64,000 bases of DNA from NCBI GenBank assembly GCA_004519485.1, contig CP038106.1, positions 569,501 to 633,500 of the forward strand. Reading direction: 5' to 3'. Within the stretch, counting starts at the first letter, position 1. Every line of letters starts with the position of its first letter. A model generated the notes under the pieces. It was not told the origin of the DNA. It saw only the letters and a program-made list of their open reading frames with translations, and ran no database searches. Shown in pieces: positions 24,966-35,196 of the stretch. Origin of the DNA: Nannochloropsis oceanica (Eukaryota > Sar > Eustigmatophyceae > Eustigmatales > Monodopsidaceae). The translations under genes were made by a program, and so were the position numbers.

Positions 24966-25987
24966 ATGCTTCGACCGATAGCGCTCTTGTGCTGCCTCCT
25001 CTTCGTCCAAGGCTTCCTCTCGCCCCTGCCCTTGTCGTCCTCCTCGGCGTCGGCTACTACCGTGCGAGTACACGCTGCCGGCGCTTCGTCTACCCCTCAG
25101 TTCAACCTGCGCTATGGAGAGCTGCCCCAAGAAGAGGATCCCGCCGAGCGCTTGGCCCGACAAAAGCGGTGGGAGACGGAATACCTAGCCTACGTCAAGG
25201 TCGGTAGGGTTGTGGAGATGAAGGAGGAGAATGGGCGGGAGGGAGGGGTGGGACGGGGGGGAGGAATAGATCATTCGCGTCTTTGGAACACAGTAGGACA
25301 GGAAGGGTAGAAGAGAGGGAATTAATATGACACTAGGGAGGCTACCCCATGCCTCAGCAAACCAGTCTGTCACCCCTTCCGTGCATCCATACCAACGCTT
25401 CCACTGTCCCCATGAACACAATGCCCCTTACAACAGCGAAACGGCGCTCACCTCTGCGCATTAAGCTGGCGTGGTTACCAAGCCGAAGGCCGTGGTGGCA
25501 TATTATCGAAATACGAAGCCAGAGACACGGGGGGGCAGGAGCAAGAGGCCTTGAGTGAGGTTGATCGCTTGAGTGGTGTGCCGAGCATGTACGTGAGCTT
25601 AGCCCGATGGATGGAGAGTGGAGACGCTGCGAAAGCTGGCCCAGATCAGGCAGAACGACAGGATTTACAGCAGATTTTGGATCGGGTGGTGAGCTACGAC
25701 CCAGAGAAGGTACGTCCTACCACTCTTTTCCTCCCCTCACACCCTCTCTTTTCCCCACCTCTCATTGAACTGTACATTGATCCCTCCCTCCAACCCACCC
25801 TTCCTCTTCTTCTCCACACCAGGCATTTGTGGTTGTTTTTCAGGCACATGGTGTGATGGGTGCTGATATCGTGACCCCCAATATTAGCCCGCCGGAAATG
25901 GCGCGAAGGTTGATGAAGGATGAGACCGACGGGGCTACTCAAACGATTGACGTGAACGGGCATGAGGTGTTGGTGGACAACGAATGA
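24966..25987 (+). CDS. Unknown plastid-targeted protein
   Basis: I do not recognise this family. Exons are 24966-25199, 25437-25709 and 25844-25987, all in phase 0, giving 216 aa. MLRPIALLCCLLFVQG is a signal peptide followed by FLSPLPLSSSS, so phenylalanine is at +1 as in heterokont plastid preproteins; a Ser/Ala-rich transit stretch continues to about residue 40. The mature part is hydrophilic and largely helical, with RYGELPQEEDPAERLARQKR, GYQAEGRGGILSKYEARD, SMYVSLARWMESGDA and SPPEMARRLMKDE. No membrane span or catalytic motif is obvious. The exon 2 boundary was chosen as the acceptor (CAACAG) that keeps the conserved-looking frame open; the first residues of that exon are the least certain. 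Confidence 0.65.
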
Positions 25988-26524
25988 GGAGCTAGTAGAG
26001 TGGCAAGAGGAGTGAGGAATGAAGGAGTTGCATGTAAGGACGACGGGGTAGTGGCTTTTCAAATGATCATAGTCGTGACTGGACATATGAGGTGGTGTTA
26101 GACAAGGAGTGAGAAGGATATAGAGGATTGAGTGAAAGGTAGTGAAATGAAGGTCCGAAATGTTAAGGAATGGTGTCCGAGAGGAGAGCGGAGGGTTAAC
26201 AAAGACACACACCCTACTTCCGCGAGGGTTTTGGAAGCCGGGAAGACATAGAATAAAAAAAAACAGCAGCAGAAGCAGCAGCAGCAGCGAAAACCAGCAC
26301 ATCCCAGCCGACCGACAATGCGTACATCGAGGATGACGTCGAAAATAGAAAAACAGAGAACGAAGAGACGCAAGCCAAGATTCTTTAACAGAGGCCTCCC
26401 AATCATCACTATTCTATCTTCCGTGTCTCCTCCCTCTTCGTCCACCCTCCCCTTCCCTCCCTCCCTCCCTCCCTCCCTCCCTCCCTCCCTCCCTCCCTTT
26501 TCCCCTCCTTCCCTCCCGCCACCC
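25988..26524. other. Tail-to-tail spacer with CCCT repeat
   Basis: This spacer lies between the plastid preprotein gene and NudC. It holds an AATAAAAAAA-type signal near 26250 and a (CCCT)n tract (listed separately) just downstream of the NudC stop. No gene is seen. Confidence 0.5.
26455..26510. repeat. (CCCT)n microsatellite
   Basis: About 13 tandem CCCT units on the plus strand, imperfect at the right end. The tract lies in the probable 3' untranslated region of NudC, which is transcribed from the other strand, so its RNA would be GGGA-rich. Confidence 0.85.
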
Positions 26525-27505
26525 TCACTTTATCGACGCCCCACTAAAATCCATCTCCGGGTGTTGTTTCATAAATTTTTCCAGCATCTCCCTCTTCTTC
26601 AACTCTTCCGACGTGGGGAGCCCCATCTGCTTCTGCCGCTGATCAAACATCATCTTCTCCACCGTCTGTCTCGTCTCGGCGTCCAGGTCACTCAGCTTGG
26701 AGTTCTCAGGATTCACTTTACTGGTATCGATTTCAGGATCACCCACCACTACGCACTTCCACCACTCCATCCCGTTCTCCTTCTGCAGATTCACCACCAC
26801 CTCCCGGCCATCCTCAACGGTCCAAAACGAATCATCCACCTTCACAGGCTTGTGCAACTCCCCATCCACCATCGGAGGCTGTCCTTTCAACCCAACCCGC
26901 AAACGTTTCTTCCCGATGTCCACCACCAAATCACGAGAGCGCGTTCCGACTGGCACGGGCACATTTACCGTCACCTCTGCCAGCTGCTGCGTCCAGACGT
27001 AGTGCTCCGTGGTCCCGCCGTTCCCCGGAGGAGCTTCCTTGACTTCTGCCTCCTCTCCCTCCTCCACATTCTCAGGGTTGTCCTCAGCCTTCTTGGAGTT
27101 TGCCTTCTTCTCGATAGGCGCTGCTGCTGCAGAAGAAGAAACATCAAACGTTCCGTCCGATCCCACCTCCACCAAAGACGAGGAGGAAGAGGTCGTTGCT
27201 GCCGCATTCTTCATAGCCTTCTGCTCCTCCGCTTCCTTCAGCTTGGTAGCACGCAAGCGATCCTGGCGCCGCTTCTCCTCAGCCTCGCGGGCTTGGCGTT
27301 GCTCCTGCATGGTGCGTTCCACCAGGGCCATTTGCTTTCGTACGGCGTACCGCACTGTTTCCTCCACCTTGTCGGCCGTGGCGCCTGTATAAAAATCAGT
27401 CTTGCGCCGCAAAAACGACAAGAAGACCTCCAGCAGTTCGTCGATACCTTGACATTGCTGAGCAATGTTGAGGAGAAGCGGATCAAACCGGCCTTCCTCC
27501 ATCAT
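26525..27505 (-). CDS. NUDC: Nuclear migration protein NudC
   Basis: NudC proteins are HSP90 co-chaperones that stabilise dynein regulators such as LIS1. This is a single exon of 326 aa. Residues 1-60 hold the NudC N-terminal segment, with FDPLLLNIAQQCQGIDELLE and FLSFLRRKTDFY. A charged coiled coil (about 70-110) and an acidic, alanine/serine-rich linker follow. The CS domain has YVWTQQLAEVTVNVPVP and SFWTVEDGREVVVNLQKENG, then EWWKCVVVGDPEID, the signature of NUDC and NUDCD3. The C-terminal helix includes DLDAETRQTVEKMMFDQRQK, as in canonical NudC. The length is close to the human protein (about 330 aa). It diverges from DCP1. Confidence 0.93.
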   Translation of the reverse strand: MMEEGRFDPLLLNIAQQCQGIDELLEVFLSFLRRKTDFYTGATADKVEETVRYAVRKQMALVERTMQEQRQAREAEEKRRQDRLRATKLKEAEEQKAMKNAAATTSSSSSLVEVGSDGTFDVSSSAAAAPIEKKANSKKAEDNPENVEEGEEAEVKEAPPGNGGTTEHYVWTQQLAEVTVNVPVPVGTRSRDLVVDIGKKRLRVGLKGQPPMVDGELHKPVKVDDSFWTVEDGREVVVNLQKENGMEWWKCVVVGDPEIDTSKVNPENSKLSDLDAETRQTVEKMMFDQRQKQMGLPTSEELKKREMLEKFMKQHPEMDFSGASIK

Positions 27506-28136
27506 TTTGGAGAGAGTTTGCTATATTATTTGTGAGGAAGCTGTGGGGAAGGAGTGTGGGATGCGGGTGTGGCTGAAGAGACTGAAAATAGAAGAACAAA
27601 GATTCTTTATAACAATCGCGTGTCACGTGCACCAGTCAAATACGTCCAAATCCTCGTGCAACGACTCGTCAAGCTATGGCATGACGATATGTGGGGGGAA
27701 AATGCAAGTTCTGAACGCGCCGGATGCAGGATAGGGGCGTGGAAGAAAAAGAGCTTGGATTGATGATGCGAGCGCTTCGTTTGACCTCGGGATGCAAGCC
27801 ACACACGCGATTATATCTACGTGCACACGCACAGGAGCATCTCACGTAGAAAGTGGACGGGGAGTTAGCTGCTGCAAACCCGGCGCTGCTTTTTGTCTCT
27901 TCCACCTAGCGTCTACACCCCAGTCACCACAAGGAGGACTCTGTACCCCACGATCCATTTAGCTAAGCACCGTCAACACCTGCACGCGACCGAAATCGAG
28001 CAACCGTACGAGCGTGTTTAAGGTGACGGCATGCGCAAGGCAAGCGGCATTATTCCGTTTATCGCATCAGTCATCTCTGTCACACCAATCCCACACATCC
28101 CTTCACCCCACCCCCTCCCCACACAGACGTCCAGTC
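27506..28136. promoter_or_regulatory. Shared upstream region, NUDC and DCP1
   Basis: About 630 bases lie between divergent start codons. The DCP1 frame stays open upstream to about 28014 but contains no ATG before 28137. No separate gene is seen. Confidence 0.4.
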
Positions 28137-29533
28137 ATGGCGACCGAAGGCGGAGGTCTGGTCAAGCGGACGCCACAGCAAGTTCAGGCAGCAAATCTCA
28201 TGATCTTACAGAGGCGGGACGATGCCGTCTCCGAGATTCTAGCCACGGCGACCTATGTGGTGATTTACGTATTTGAGCCCGTCACCAAGCAATGGGAGCG
28301 CAAGGAGGTAAGCTGTTTGCTTTTGGCAAGGCAGGAAATTCAAGTGGGGAGAACAACATAGGGGAGAACAACATAATGTCACACTTGAAATATACTGCTG
28401 ATGGTTTGGTATGTCGTGGGCCAGTTTTAACGTTGCGTGTGAGGCTTGTGTGCGTGTACTCATTTATCCGCTTGTGTGTACCTCATCGATCCGCCATCCG
28501 CCACATGTCCTCGGACTCTTCTGTCTTATCACCCCTCTCACGCATTTTTTCCCTACGTTACTCCCTCCCATAAATTTTACAGATTGAAGGTTCTCTCTTT
28601 GTCGTCAAACGCAGCTACGGCGTGCGTTTCCGCCTTGTTGTTCTAAACCGGATCAACCCTAAAGACCTCGAAGAAGACCTCACTGGCAGCTTCACCTTCG
28701 AAGATATGTCCCCATACCTCCTATATCGCACGAAGGGCCTTTCTATCAAAGGTAACACCGAGACGCTGGCCATATGGTTTCACAACGAGAAGGATAGAGG
28801 GCACATTGCCGGATGCTTGCGGAAAGTCCTCCGACTCGAGTCCGCGGCTAACCAGCCTCAGGGGGAGCAGCAGCCAGCACAACAGCGAGAGCTTTTGCTC
28901 AAGTCCGCGGCGTTGCCTCCGGCACCGACAGTGGAGGAGCAGGATCGAATGGATGACAGTGTGGTGAGAAATACCAGCACCAGTACAAGCATGAGCACCA
29001 GCACCAGCATCAGCGTTGGAGGGAGGACGGCGACGACGATGAAGAAGCCTATTAGTATCGAGGAGATGCTCGTGAAAGCAGCCAACATCGGTGGCGACGC
29101 TAGCAGCAGCAGTAAAAGTAACAGCAGTAGCAGCAGTAGCAGCAACAGCAGCGGAGCGGGAGATGTCTCTACGACTGCAGGTGCCGCGAAACGACCGGCG
29201 GCTACCTCCCCTCCTACAGTGATGGACATGCTCCTCAGATCAAGAGCAGGCACAGGGGTTACCAAAACTACAACAGCAGCGACGATGGATGGGGGACGAT
29301 CGATGCGTAGTGGGAGCATGAGTACCAGCGCGAGTGGAAGTTCTGCATTGCTGAACCCGTTGGAAATGGTAAGACCGAGCAGTAGCAGTAGCACCAGCAA
29401 TGGAAGGGGAGCGACGGCGGCTGCCGGAGCTTTGAACAAGCAACAGCTTAAGGAGGCTTTGTTGGCGTTAATAGAAGACGATGCATTCCTTGAGACGTTG
29501 CATCATGCGTATCAGAAGCAAAGGTCCAAGTAG
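28137..29533 (+). CDS. DCP1: mRNA-decapping enzyme subunit 1
   Basis: DCP1 activates the DCP2 pyrophosphatase that removes the 5' cap, in cytoplasmic P-bodies. Exons are 28137-28307 and 28583-29533, giving 373 aa. The EVH1 domain (about residues 15-145) shows YVFEPVTKQWERKEIEGSLF, VVKRSYGVRFRLVVLNRINP and TETLAIWFHNEKDRGHIAG, matching the DCP1 proline-binding fold. A long Ser/Thr-rich low-complexity linker carries two short EEMLVKAAN-type and MDMLLRSR-type motifs that may be DCP1 motif-I-like docking segments. The C-terminal helix, LNKQQLKEALLALIEDDAFL, matches the DCP1 trimerisation domain. The first ATG in the frame is used. Confidence 0.9.
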
Positions 29534-30031
29534 AGCATGTGGGGAGACCGAAGGGTATTTGCTTGTTTGGATGAGGGTACGGAAGATATCACACCCACCA
29601 ATCAAATAAAAGAAATCAACGGACACATAAACATAGTCATTGTTTTAAACTTACCTTTCCTACTGGCGATTAGCTGCTTTCCCTCTATGCGCTGACGAAA
29701 TCCCTCCCTATATTTGCAAGGAATCAAGAACGCTACGAGGAGGAATGAAGGGAGGGAGGGCGAGAGGGTGGGAGGGCGGGCGGGCAAATACCCAGCCCAG
29801 CCGCACTCCTTGCTGTTTCCCTTGAGCTTCAATCCAATCCTTGTCATTTGAATAGAGTGTAGCTCATCTCTCTTGTATACCTTGTCGTAAATCTCAGGCA
29901 TATGGAGTCTCCAGCATGATGCCATCATAAGACTTAAATCTCGGGCAAACTAACTCAGTCAACCTCCCCACCCACCTAACGCCCGCAGCAACGCTACCAC
30001 AGACAACACACAACACACACAACACAAGCTC
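29534..30031. other. Spacer between DCP1 and a small membrane-protein gene
   Basis: The spacer contains an AATAAA at about 29606 for DCP1, then the upstream region of the next plus-strand gene. No gene is seen. Confidence 0.5.
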
Positions 30032-30583
30032 ATGAATCGACTACCCATGCCTCCTGGTCTGGGCTCCAATGGGGAGGACCGGCCGTCCAAGGAAACGCTG
30101 CAAAAGGCGGCTCGAGTACGAATCGACGTCATGGCTGGGTCCATGCGCGGCCTGGGATTTGGATTGATCATTGGAGCAGGAGGGTTTCCAATATTCAAGC
30201 GCTACATGCCGGCCACGTGGCGGACCACTAAACACCATGTCTTCATTGCCCTGGCGACCAGCGCGCTAGGAAGCTTTATTGGTTCTGCGACGGCCACGCG
30301 CAATTCCCTAGAGCACGTCGTCTCGGGCATGGAGCGAGTCGTACCGCCGGGGCAGCGGGCAGCAGACGAAGCTTTTCAACGGCGTCAAAAAGCTATGGCG
30401 ACGAGAGACCAATTGGCTAGAGGTGGACAGCGTTCGGGAGGGGAAGGATTTTGGGTGTTGCCACCTAACAACAGCCAGGCAGTGGGTGAGGTGGACGCTC
30501 GGGCGACTGGAACTCCTCCGGGAGCAGAGGGAAGACCATCAGGCCGCCGATCCACACCACCTTCCGCAACTCGATCATTCTAA
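30032..30583 (+). CDS. Small two-span membrane protein, unknown
   Basis: Single exon, 183 aa, not recognised. The N-terminus is polar (MNRLPMPPGLGSNGEDRPSK). Two hydrophobic Gly/Ala-rich segments, GLGFGLIIGAGGFPIF near residue 48 and VFIALATSALGSFIGSATA near residue 75, are separated by a short basic loop. A positively charged helix and a disordered Ser/Pro/Gly tail follow. The helical-hairpin layout is reminiscent of small mitochondrial inner-membrane proteins, but no family assignment can be made. The ATG follows a CA-rich leader, as for several neighbours. Confidence 0.6.
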   Translation: MNRLPMPPGLGSNGEDRPSKETLQKAARVRIDVMAGSMRGLGFGLIIGAGGFPIFKRYMPATWRTTKHHVFIALATSALGSFIGSATATRNSLEHVVSGMERVVPPGQRAADEAFQRRQKAMATRDQLARGGQRSGGEGFWVLPPNNSQAVGEVDARATGTPPGAEGRPSGRRSTPPSATRSF

Positions 30584-31018
30584 ATGTATGAAGTACGCGA
30601 TATTTTAGGGTTAAAGACATTTAGTCAAAGATATATGTACAAGAAAATGTAAGCATGATATATAATATATAACCGCCGCCATTTGTAATCGGTAGTTTCT
30701 TATTTTTTTTTTCTTCCTCCCATTCTATGCATTGCCACAAAAAATCCTTTCCTATCTCCTTTTAATTTCCTGATCTGTTCACCTCTTCATTCTTGCTCCT
30801 CGACTGTCTTTTTCAATTTTTTATGCGTCCCAAAAGACTTATCTACGTGCCTCAATACCACTCTCTTCTCCTTCCAGCCTGCCATTAGTCTTGGCATTCA
30901 TCACCCCCTCATTCTTTCAATTTTCTACCATCATTAATGAGTTGCCACTCCGTCGCACTATATCATGTCTTTCTCCGTCTCTATCCTTCCGTCCCTCCCT
31001 CCCCCTCCTCCTCCCCTC
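30584..31018. other. AT-rich tail-to-tail spacer
   Basis: This AT-rich stretch of about 430 bases lies between convergent genes. It contains TATAATATATAA and a long T run near 30705. It probably holds both 3' untranslated regions. Confidence 0.5.
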
Positions 31019-32117
31019 CTAATACTGCACCCGCAAATGCCCTTGCCTATTCTTATTCTTGTACGTCGTGGTAATCAATCTCTCCGGGTCACTCCTTTCA
31101 TACATCGACAACACCGCTTCCAAATCCCCGATCTTGGTGAAAGACAGCTGTTGCACCTCCTGCTCTGGCTCCAACTGGTCATAAGCCGGCATAACGACCC
31201 AAACACTATCCATTCCCGCCTTGGCCGCCCCTACCACATCGTGATCAAAATCCAACCCCAAATGCATCACTTTCTTCGGATCCTTTACCTCCGCCTTCTC
31301 CATCGCCAACAGGAACGGTGCCTTGTCCGGCTTCCCTGCCCCCGCCTCCCTAGAATTGACAACCACATCGAAGTAGTGTAGCATGTCAAGATTCTCCAAT
31401 ATTGTCGACAAACGCTCATCGTAATCACACACCACCCCTAACTTCGGCCCACCTGCCATGCGCCACTCCTGCAACTTGTCCAACATGGGCAACACGTCCT
31501 CTACTGGTTCCCACGCCCACTCACTAGTCAACGATTCATAAAACAACTCTTCAAATACACCCACGAAGACTTCATCCAAATCCTCCTTTGGGAATCCCAG
31601 GTCCAAGAAAGTCTTGTAAAAAATGGGTGCCCACCACTCCTCCGTCGATATCCCTGCATTCGCGCCAAAATTGGGAAACTCGGTCCGGCGGGCTTCATAA
31701 GCCAAATCGAAAGTCTGCGTGAACAGCTCAGGCCGCGGTAGACGCACCTTGTAATCATAATGCTTCATGAACACCTCCCTGCAGAACAATCCCACTTCGT
31801 CCGTCGGCTCGATTAAGAGGCCAAAGGCGTTGAGGGTTATCAGCTCAGGGACGGGCCGGGTGGGAAAGACCTCATGTTCCCCTCCGGTGATGACAACGGC
31901 TTCCTCTTCTTGGGGTTCGTCGCGGGCGCCGCGTGGTCTGATTTGGGGCATGCCTAGATTGTCAAAGGCTGAGGCACGCAAACAGGTGACGGAGGAGGAG
32001 GAGAGGGAGAAGGTGATCTGTGGACATCTTCTGCTGCTGCTGCTGCGGCTGCTGGAGAGAGGGGCAGAGGGGAGGAGGAAGGCTGTACTCACGCCCTGTG
32101 GATTTGGTTGGAGGCAT
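31019..32117 (-). CDS. HAD-fold protein lacking the catalytic aspartate
   Basis: Exons are 32093-32117 and 31019-31968 (phase 1), giving 324 aa with no targeting peptide. An alternative read-through of the intron has no ATG. The fold resembles HDHD3/REG-2-type haloacid dehalogenase hydrolases: LITLNAFGLLIEP at motif I, GVVCDYDERL at motif II, a lysine in GAGKPDKAPF, and MHLGLDFDHDVVGAAKAGM at motif IV. Motif I normally reads DxDxT or DVTGT, with the first Asp as nucleophile. Here it is NAFGL from Asn55, so both acidic positions are gone, and motif II has Cys in place of Ser/Thr. Phosphatase activity is therefore unlikely; a binding or regulatory role is inferred. Confidence 0.8.
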
Positions 32118-33190
32118 AATTTCGTGTGAGAATGTGGCGGATGACTGCAGGACAACAGCTTACAACCACCTCCTCTCAGTAAGGTCGAAATTCTCACGAG
32201 GACGGCCCCTCTAATTGAAATATGGGGCCTGTTTGCCTGTCTCCTTTACTTCCGTCCTCCTGTCAAGTACACCGTTCGACACCTGCCAAACAAAACATGC
32301 AAAGACACCTGTATACTTCGCAATCACCCTACGCTGCTCCAGAAGATGTCCAGATGTACCCCATTGCTCTCATCAGGAGTGCAAGTATTACCTACCCTCG
32401 GCAATCGGCAAACCTCGAGGCAGCGCCTCTTTTCCTTGAGACGGCCTCTCCGTCCCCTATCTCATGACTCCAACACCCACCCAAAATACACTCAACCAAC
32501 GTACCATCATACATGCCAAGATCACGACACCATTGGCAGCCATTCGTCTTCTTGAGGCGCCGACCTCCCTTCGGGTGCACGCCATGAGTGGGTGGCAGCA
32601 AAGTGTGGCAGTAACCGTTGGTGAGCTGATGATACAAGCAGCGCGAGTCCTTGGAAAGCTCCTGCCCAAGGCCTGCCTGTGTTCCACGACAATGGCCGAC
32701 AGAAAGAGGATGACGGCCAGTGAAAGTGTGTGTGAAGCGAGGGCAGGAAGTGAAGTGATACGATAACTGCGAAGGGCCAAGAAGTGGCGAGGCAGCGCCC
32801 TCCTTCAAATCGATGGCCATTCGCGCAAAGGAGCCTCTCTTGAAGAAAAAACTGGGCACCTGCATCCCATTCTGACAATGCCGCTCTGATGAGTTGATTC
32901 TTGTGCGGTCGTAACCTTTGCTTTCAGCCTGACAATCTGGCCTTCGCCCGGCAAATGTTACGGGTACTTGTGAAGGCACACGGTCAACCAAGGGAGCGGG
33001 ACAGGAGGTTTAATGTGCCCCACCGCTCTGGCTCGCACTCCATACGACACATGTCGTTCTCTGCGTCTGACCTGGTGTTGACTGCATGACAATGAGAGCG
33101 CGCCCTAGACTGCATCAGCTCTGACCCGTCCCCACCCACCACCCACGTCAACACTCGCACAGCCACTGTCCCAGCGCCTAGCTATTAGTC
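32118..33190. promoter_or_regulatory. Divergent upstream region, HAD-like and PDZ genes
   Basis: About 1.07 kb lies between divergent starts. A 199-codon minus frame (32392-32991) and a 100-codon plus frame (32464-32766) overlap each other, have no recognisable motif, and are not called as genes. The sequence composition is more even than in other spacers, so a short unrecognised gene cannot be excluded. Confidence 0.4.
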
Positions 33191-34028
33191 ATGAAGCTCT
33201 CCAGTGCCACCGTCATCTTGGCCGCCGCTCTCCTGAGCCTGACCTCCGCCTTTGTCCTTCCCGTCCCGGGCAGCAGCAGCAGCAGCAGCACCTCTATATC
33301 AAGAACCTATCGGTGCGTCCTAATTTTGAGCGTCGACGTAGACTAAAGTGACGCATGTCTCAACCTGGTTGCACGAAATCCTCATGACGTCTCCCCTTCC
33401 ATTACTATTTCTCCCTACCAGACCCAAGACAACGACAACTTTCGCGTCCGGGGGCAGCAGCGAGTTTAACAAGAACCGGGCGGCCCGCAAGCCTGGTCCC
33501 ATGGATCTCGTAGTGGAATTGCAGAAGCCTCTTGGAATTGTCCTGGAGGAGGACGAGAAGGGGAACGTCTACGTGAAGGAGCTTTCCCCCGCCGGAAACG
33601 CTGCGCGGGTACGTAATTCTTTTACCAAAAATCGCCCGAATTAATATTGTATTAAAACATGTTCACACCTCTCATCCATCCCTCCACTCATGTCTCCCGT
33701 GTTCTTTCACCGTCGCCCCCCCCCCACATAGTCGGGCAAGGTCGAGAAGGGTGACCTGGTGACGATGATTAGCGCCACATTTGGGGACGAGTGCTGGAGC
33801 GCGCGGGGGGCTGGATTAGGGATGATTATGCAGGCCATCAAGGTTCGACAGGGGAATTCAGTGAAGATCGTGTTGGAGCGAGCGAAGAAGGTGGCGCCCA
33901 AGAAGAACATGTTCAGTACCCCAGCCCCGAAGCCCAAGCCAGCACCAGTGAAGCCGGATGAGGCGACATTGCTGAAACAATTGGAGGCGGAGGAGAAGGG
34001 GAAGAAGAAATTTTTCGGACTGTTTTAA
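33191..34028 (+). CDS. Plastid PDZ-like domain protein
   Basis: Exons are 33191-33312, 33422-33608 and 33732-34028, giving 201 aa. MKLSSATVILAAALLSLTSAFVLP is a textbook bipartite plastid presequence: a signal peptide, then phenylalanine at +1 and a Ser/Thr-rich transit part. The core has LQKPLGIVLEEDEKGNVYVK, ELSPAGNAARSGKVEKGDLV and a short beta hairpin ending in VRQGNSVKIVLERAKK. That order (a GLG-like LGIVL strand, PAG..A..SG, then GD) is a PDZ domain. The C-terminus is Lys/Pro-rich, with a helix ending in KKKFFGLF. It probably tethers peptides or membrane proteins in the plastid; the ligand is unknown. Confidence 0.8.
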
Positions 34029-34504
34029 AGTGAATGGAAAACAAGGGAAACGCGAGGTGTAATTTGATCCCTTGTGTGAAGTAAGTAAGCAGTGTGAGTG
34101 ACGAGCGAGGCCGAGCTAGTATATTTGGTGTCTGTGTGTATCTCTGTGTGTTTGTCACATTCGTTTTTACTGTTACTGTGTCGTCCTCCTCACAAAGTGT
34201 GCGCGTGGTACTTGTCCCCTCTTCCTTTTCATCCCTCCTGCTTTGCCAAGGGGGAGAGGGAGATCGCGGCAGTAGAGGAGACAAACCGCATAAACTAAAT
34301 CAAGACCGTTCGTTCTAGTTTATAATATTGTTTTTTTGGAACAGAGGAGGGACGCAAATGGAGAGGAGATAGGCTCGTGCAACACACACAGAAAGTGCAC
34401 AGCCACACACGTGCGCGAATGATACGCTGCACGCACTCTGCGCGCGTTGAGGAAAAAGAGAAAGAACGAAACAAACAAAATGGTAACAAGTGATTTGACA
34501 CGAT

Positions 34505-34567
<63 letters not shown>

Positions 34568-34770
34568 ACGGCGCAGTTTGGTCCATTCCCCCATGTATGT
34601 GGGCGCACAACCACACATCCACCCATAAGCACATGTGTACATCAAAGCAGAGAGGGAATCTCGAAGCAAAAGTGGCAATTTTTCCTCCGTGGTCAGAAAA
34701 TTCAAAATTTCATTTATACATTTGCCGTTTCTTTTACCTCGACTACCCTTCTATCCTTCTCTGCATCTCC
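34029..34770. other. Tail-to-tail spacer with CT microsatellite
   Basis: This spacer lies between the PDZ gene and PAM16. It is GT-rich on the left and has a long pure CT tract in the middle. No gene is seen. Confidence 0.5.
34507..34566. repeat. (TC)n dinucleotide microsatellite, about 29 units
   Basis: An uninterrupted TC tract of nearly 60 bases lies between two convergent 3' ends. It is the longest pure dinucleotide run in the window. Confidence 0.95.
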
Positions 34771-35196
34771 TCATGGTGACTTCCCTCCCACTTTACTTTT
34801 GTTTGCTTTCCGGGCATCATCTGCTTCCGCTTTGGCCTTGGCGGCCTTCCCCCGCTCTTCCTCGATCGCCTTCTCCAAGCACTCTTTCGCCCGATACACC
34901 TTTGACTGCAAATAAAACGATCCCCCCTTACCCGGCTCATTCTGCATAAAGTACTTGTCAAATTGCTCGATCAATCGTGCTGGGTTTTTCATATCTGTCT
35001 TTTGCAAATTCAGGACCTTGAGGGCTTCGTCCGGGGCCATCCCTCCATAAGTCCGGGAGGCGGCCTTGGCGGCCGTGCCCCCACCTTGCTTGGCATTTTG
35101 CAAGGCCTGATGATATGCTGCCACAAATGCACGGGAAAAGACGGATGCAGACATGACGGCGATGTTGACTAGCATCCGTACAAAAGGACCGCTCAT
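34771..35196 (-). CDS. PAM16: Mitochondrial import motor subunit PAM16/TIM16
   Basis: PAM16 is a J-like protein that holds PAM18 at the TIM23 channel and controls mtHsp70. Single exon, 141 aa. The N-terminal hydrophobic segment MLVNIAVMSASVFSRAFVAAYHQAL corresponds to the PAM16 membrane-associated helix. A Gly/Ala-rich linker follows, then the degenerate J domain: PDEALKVLNL, NPARLIEQFDKYFMQNEP and SFYLQSKVYRAKECLE. The HPD triad is absent, as expected for PAM16 and unlike PAM18. A Lys/Ala-rich tail completes the protein. The start chosen (MSGPF) matches the usual PAM16 N-terminus; the upstream extension lacks similarity. Confidence 0.9.
   Translation of the reverse strand: MSGPFVRMLVNIAVMSASVFSRAFVAAYHQALQNAKQGGGTAAKAASRTYGGMAPDEALKVLNLQKTDMKNPARLIEQFDKYFMQNEPGKGGSFYLQSKVYRAKECLEKAIEEERGKAAKAKAEADDARKANKSKVGGKSP

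Noticed and set aside
31969-32197. An open frame extending the HAD-like gene upstream, reading like a plastid presequence (LRASAF).
   Set aside because: No ATG exists in that extension, while a clean GT-AG intron with a pyrimidine tract leads to an ATG exon at 32093-32117.
32392-32991. A 199-codon minus-strand open frame in the spacer between the HAD-like and PDZ genes.
   Set aside because: No motif, no codon or splice support, and an overlapping open frame on the other strand. It could be a real gene, but there is nothing to support it.
34447-34779. Open frame containing a long Leu-Ser repeat across the TC tract.
   Set aside because: It is a by-product of the (TC)n microsatellite; it lies in a tail-to-tail spacer and matches no family.
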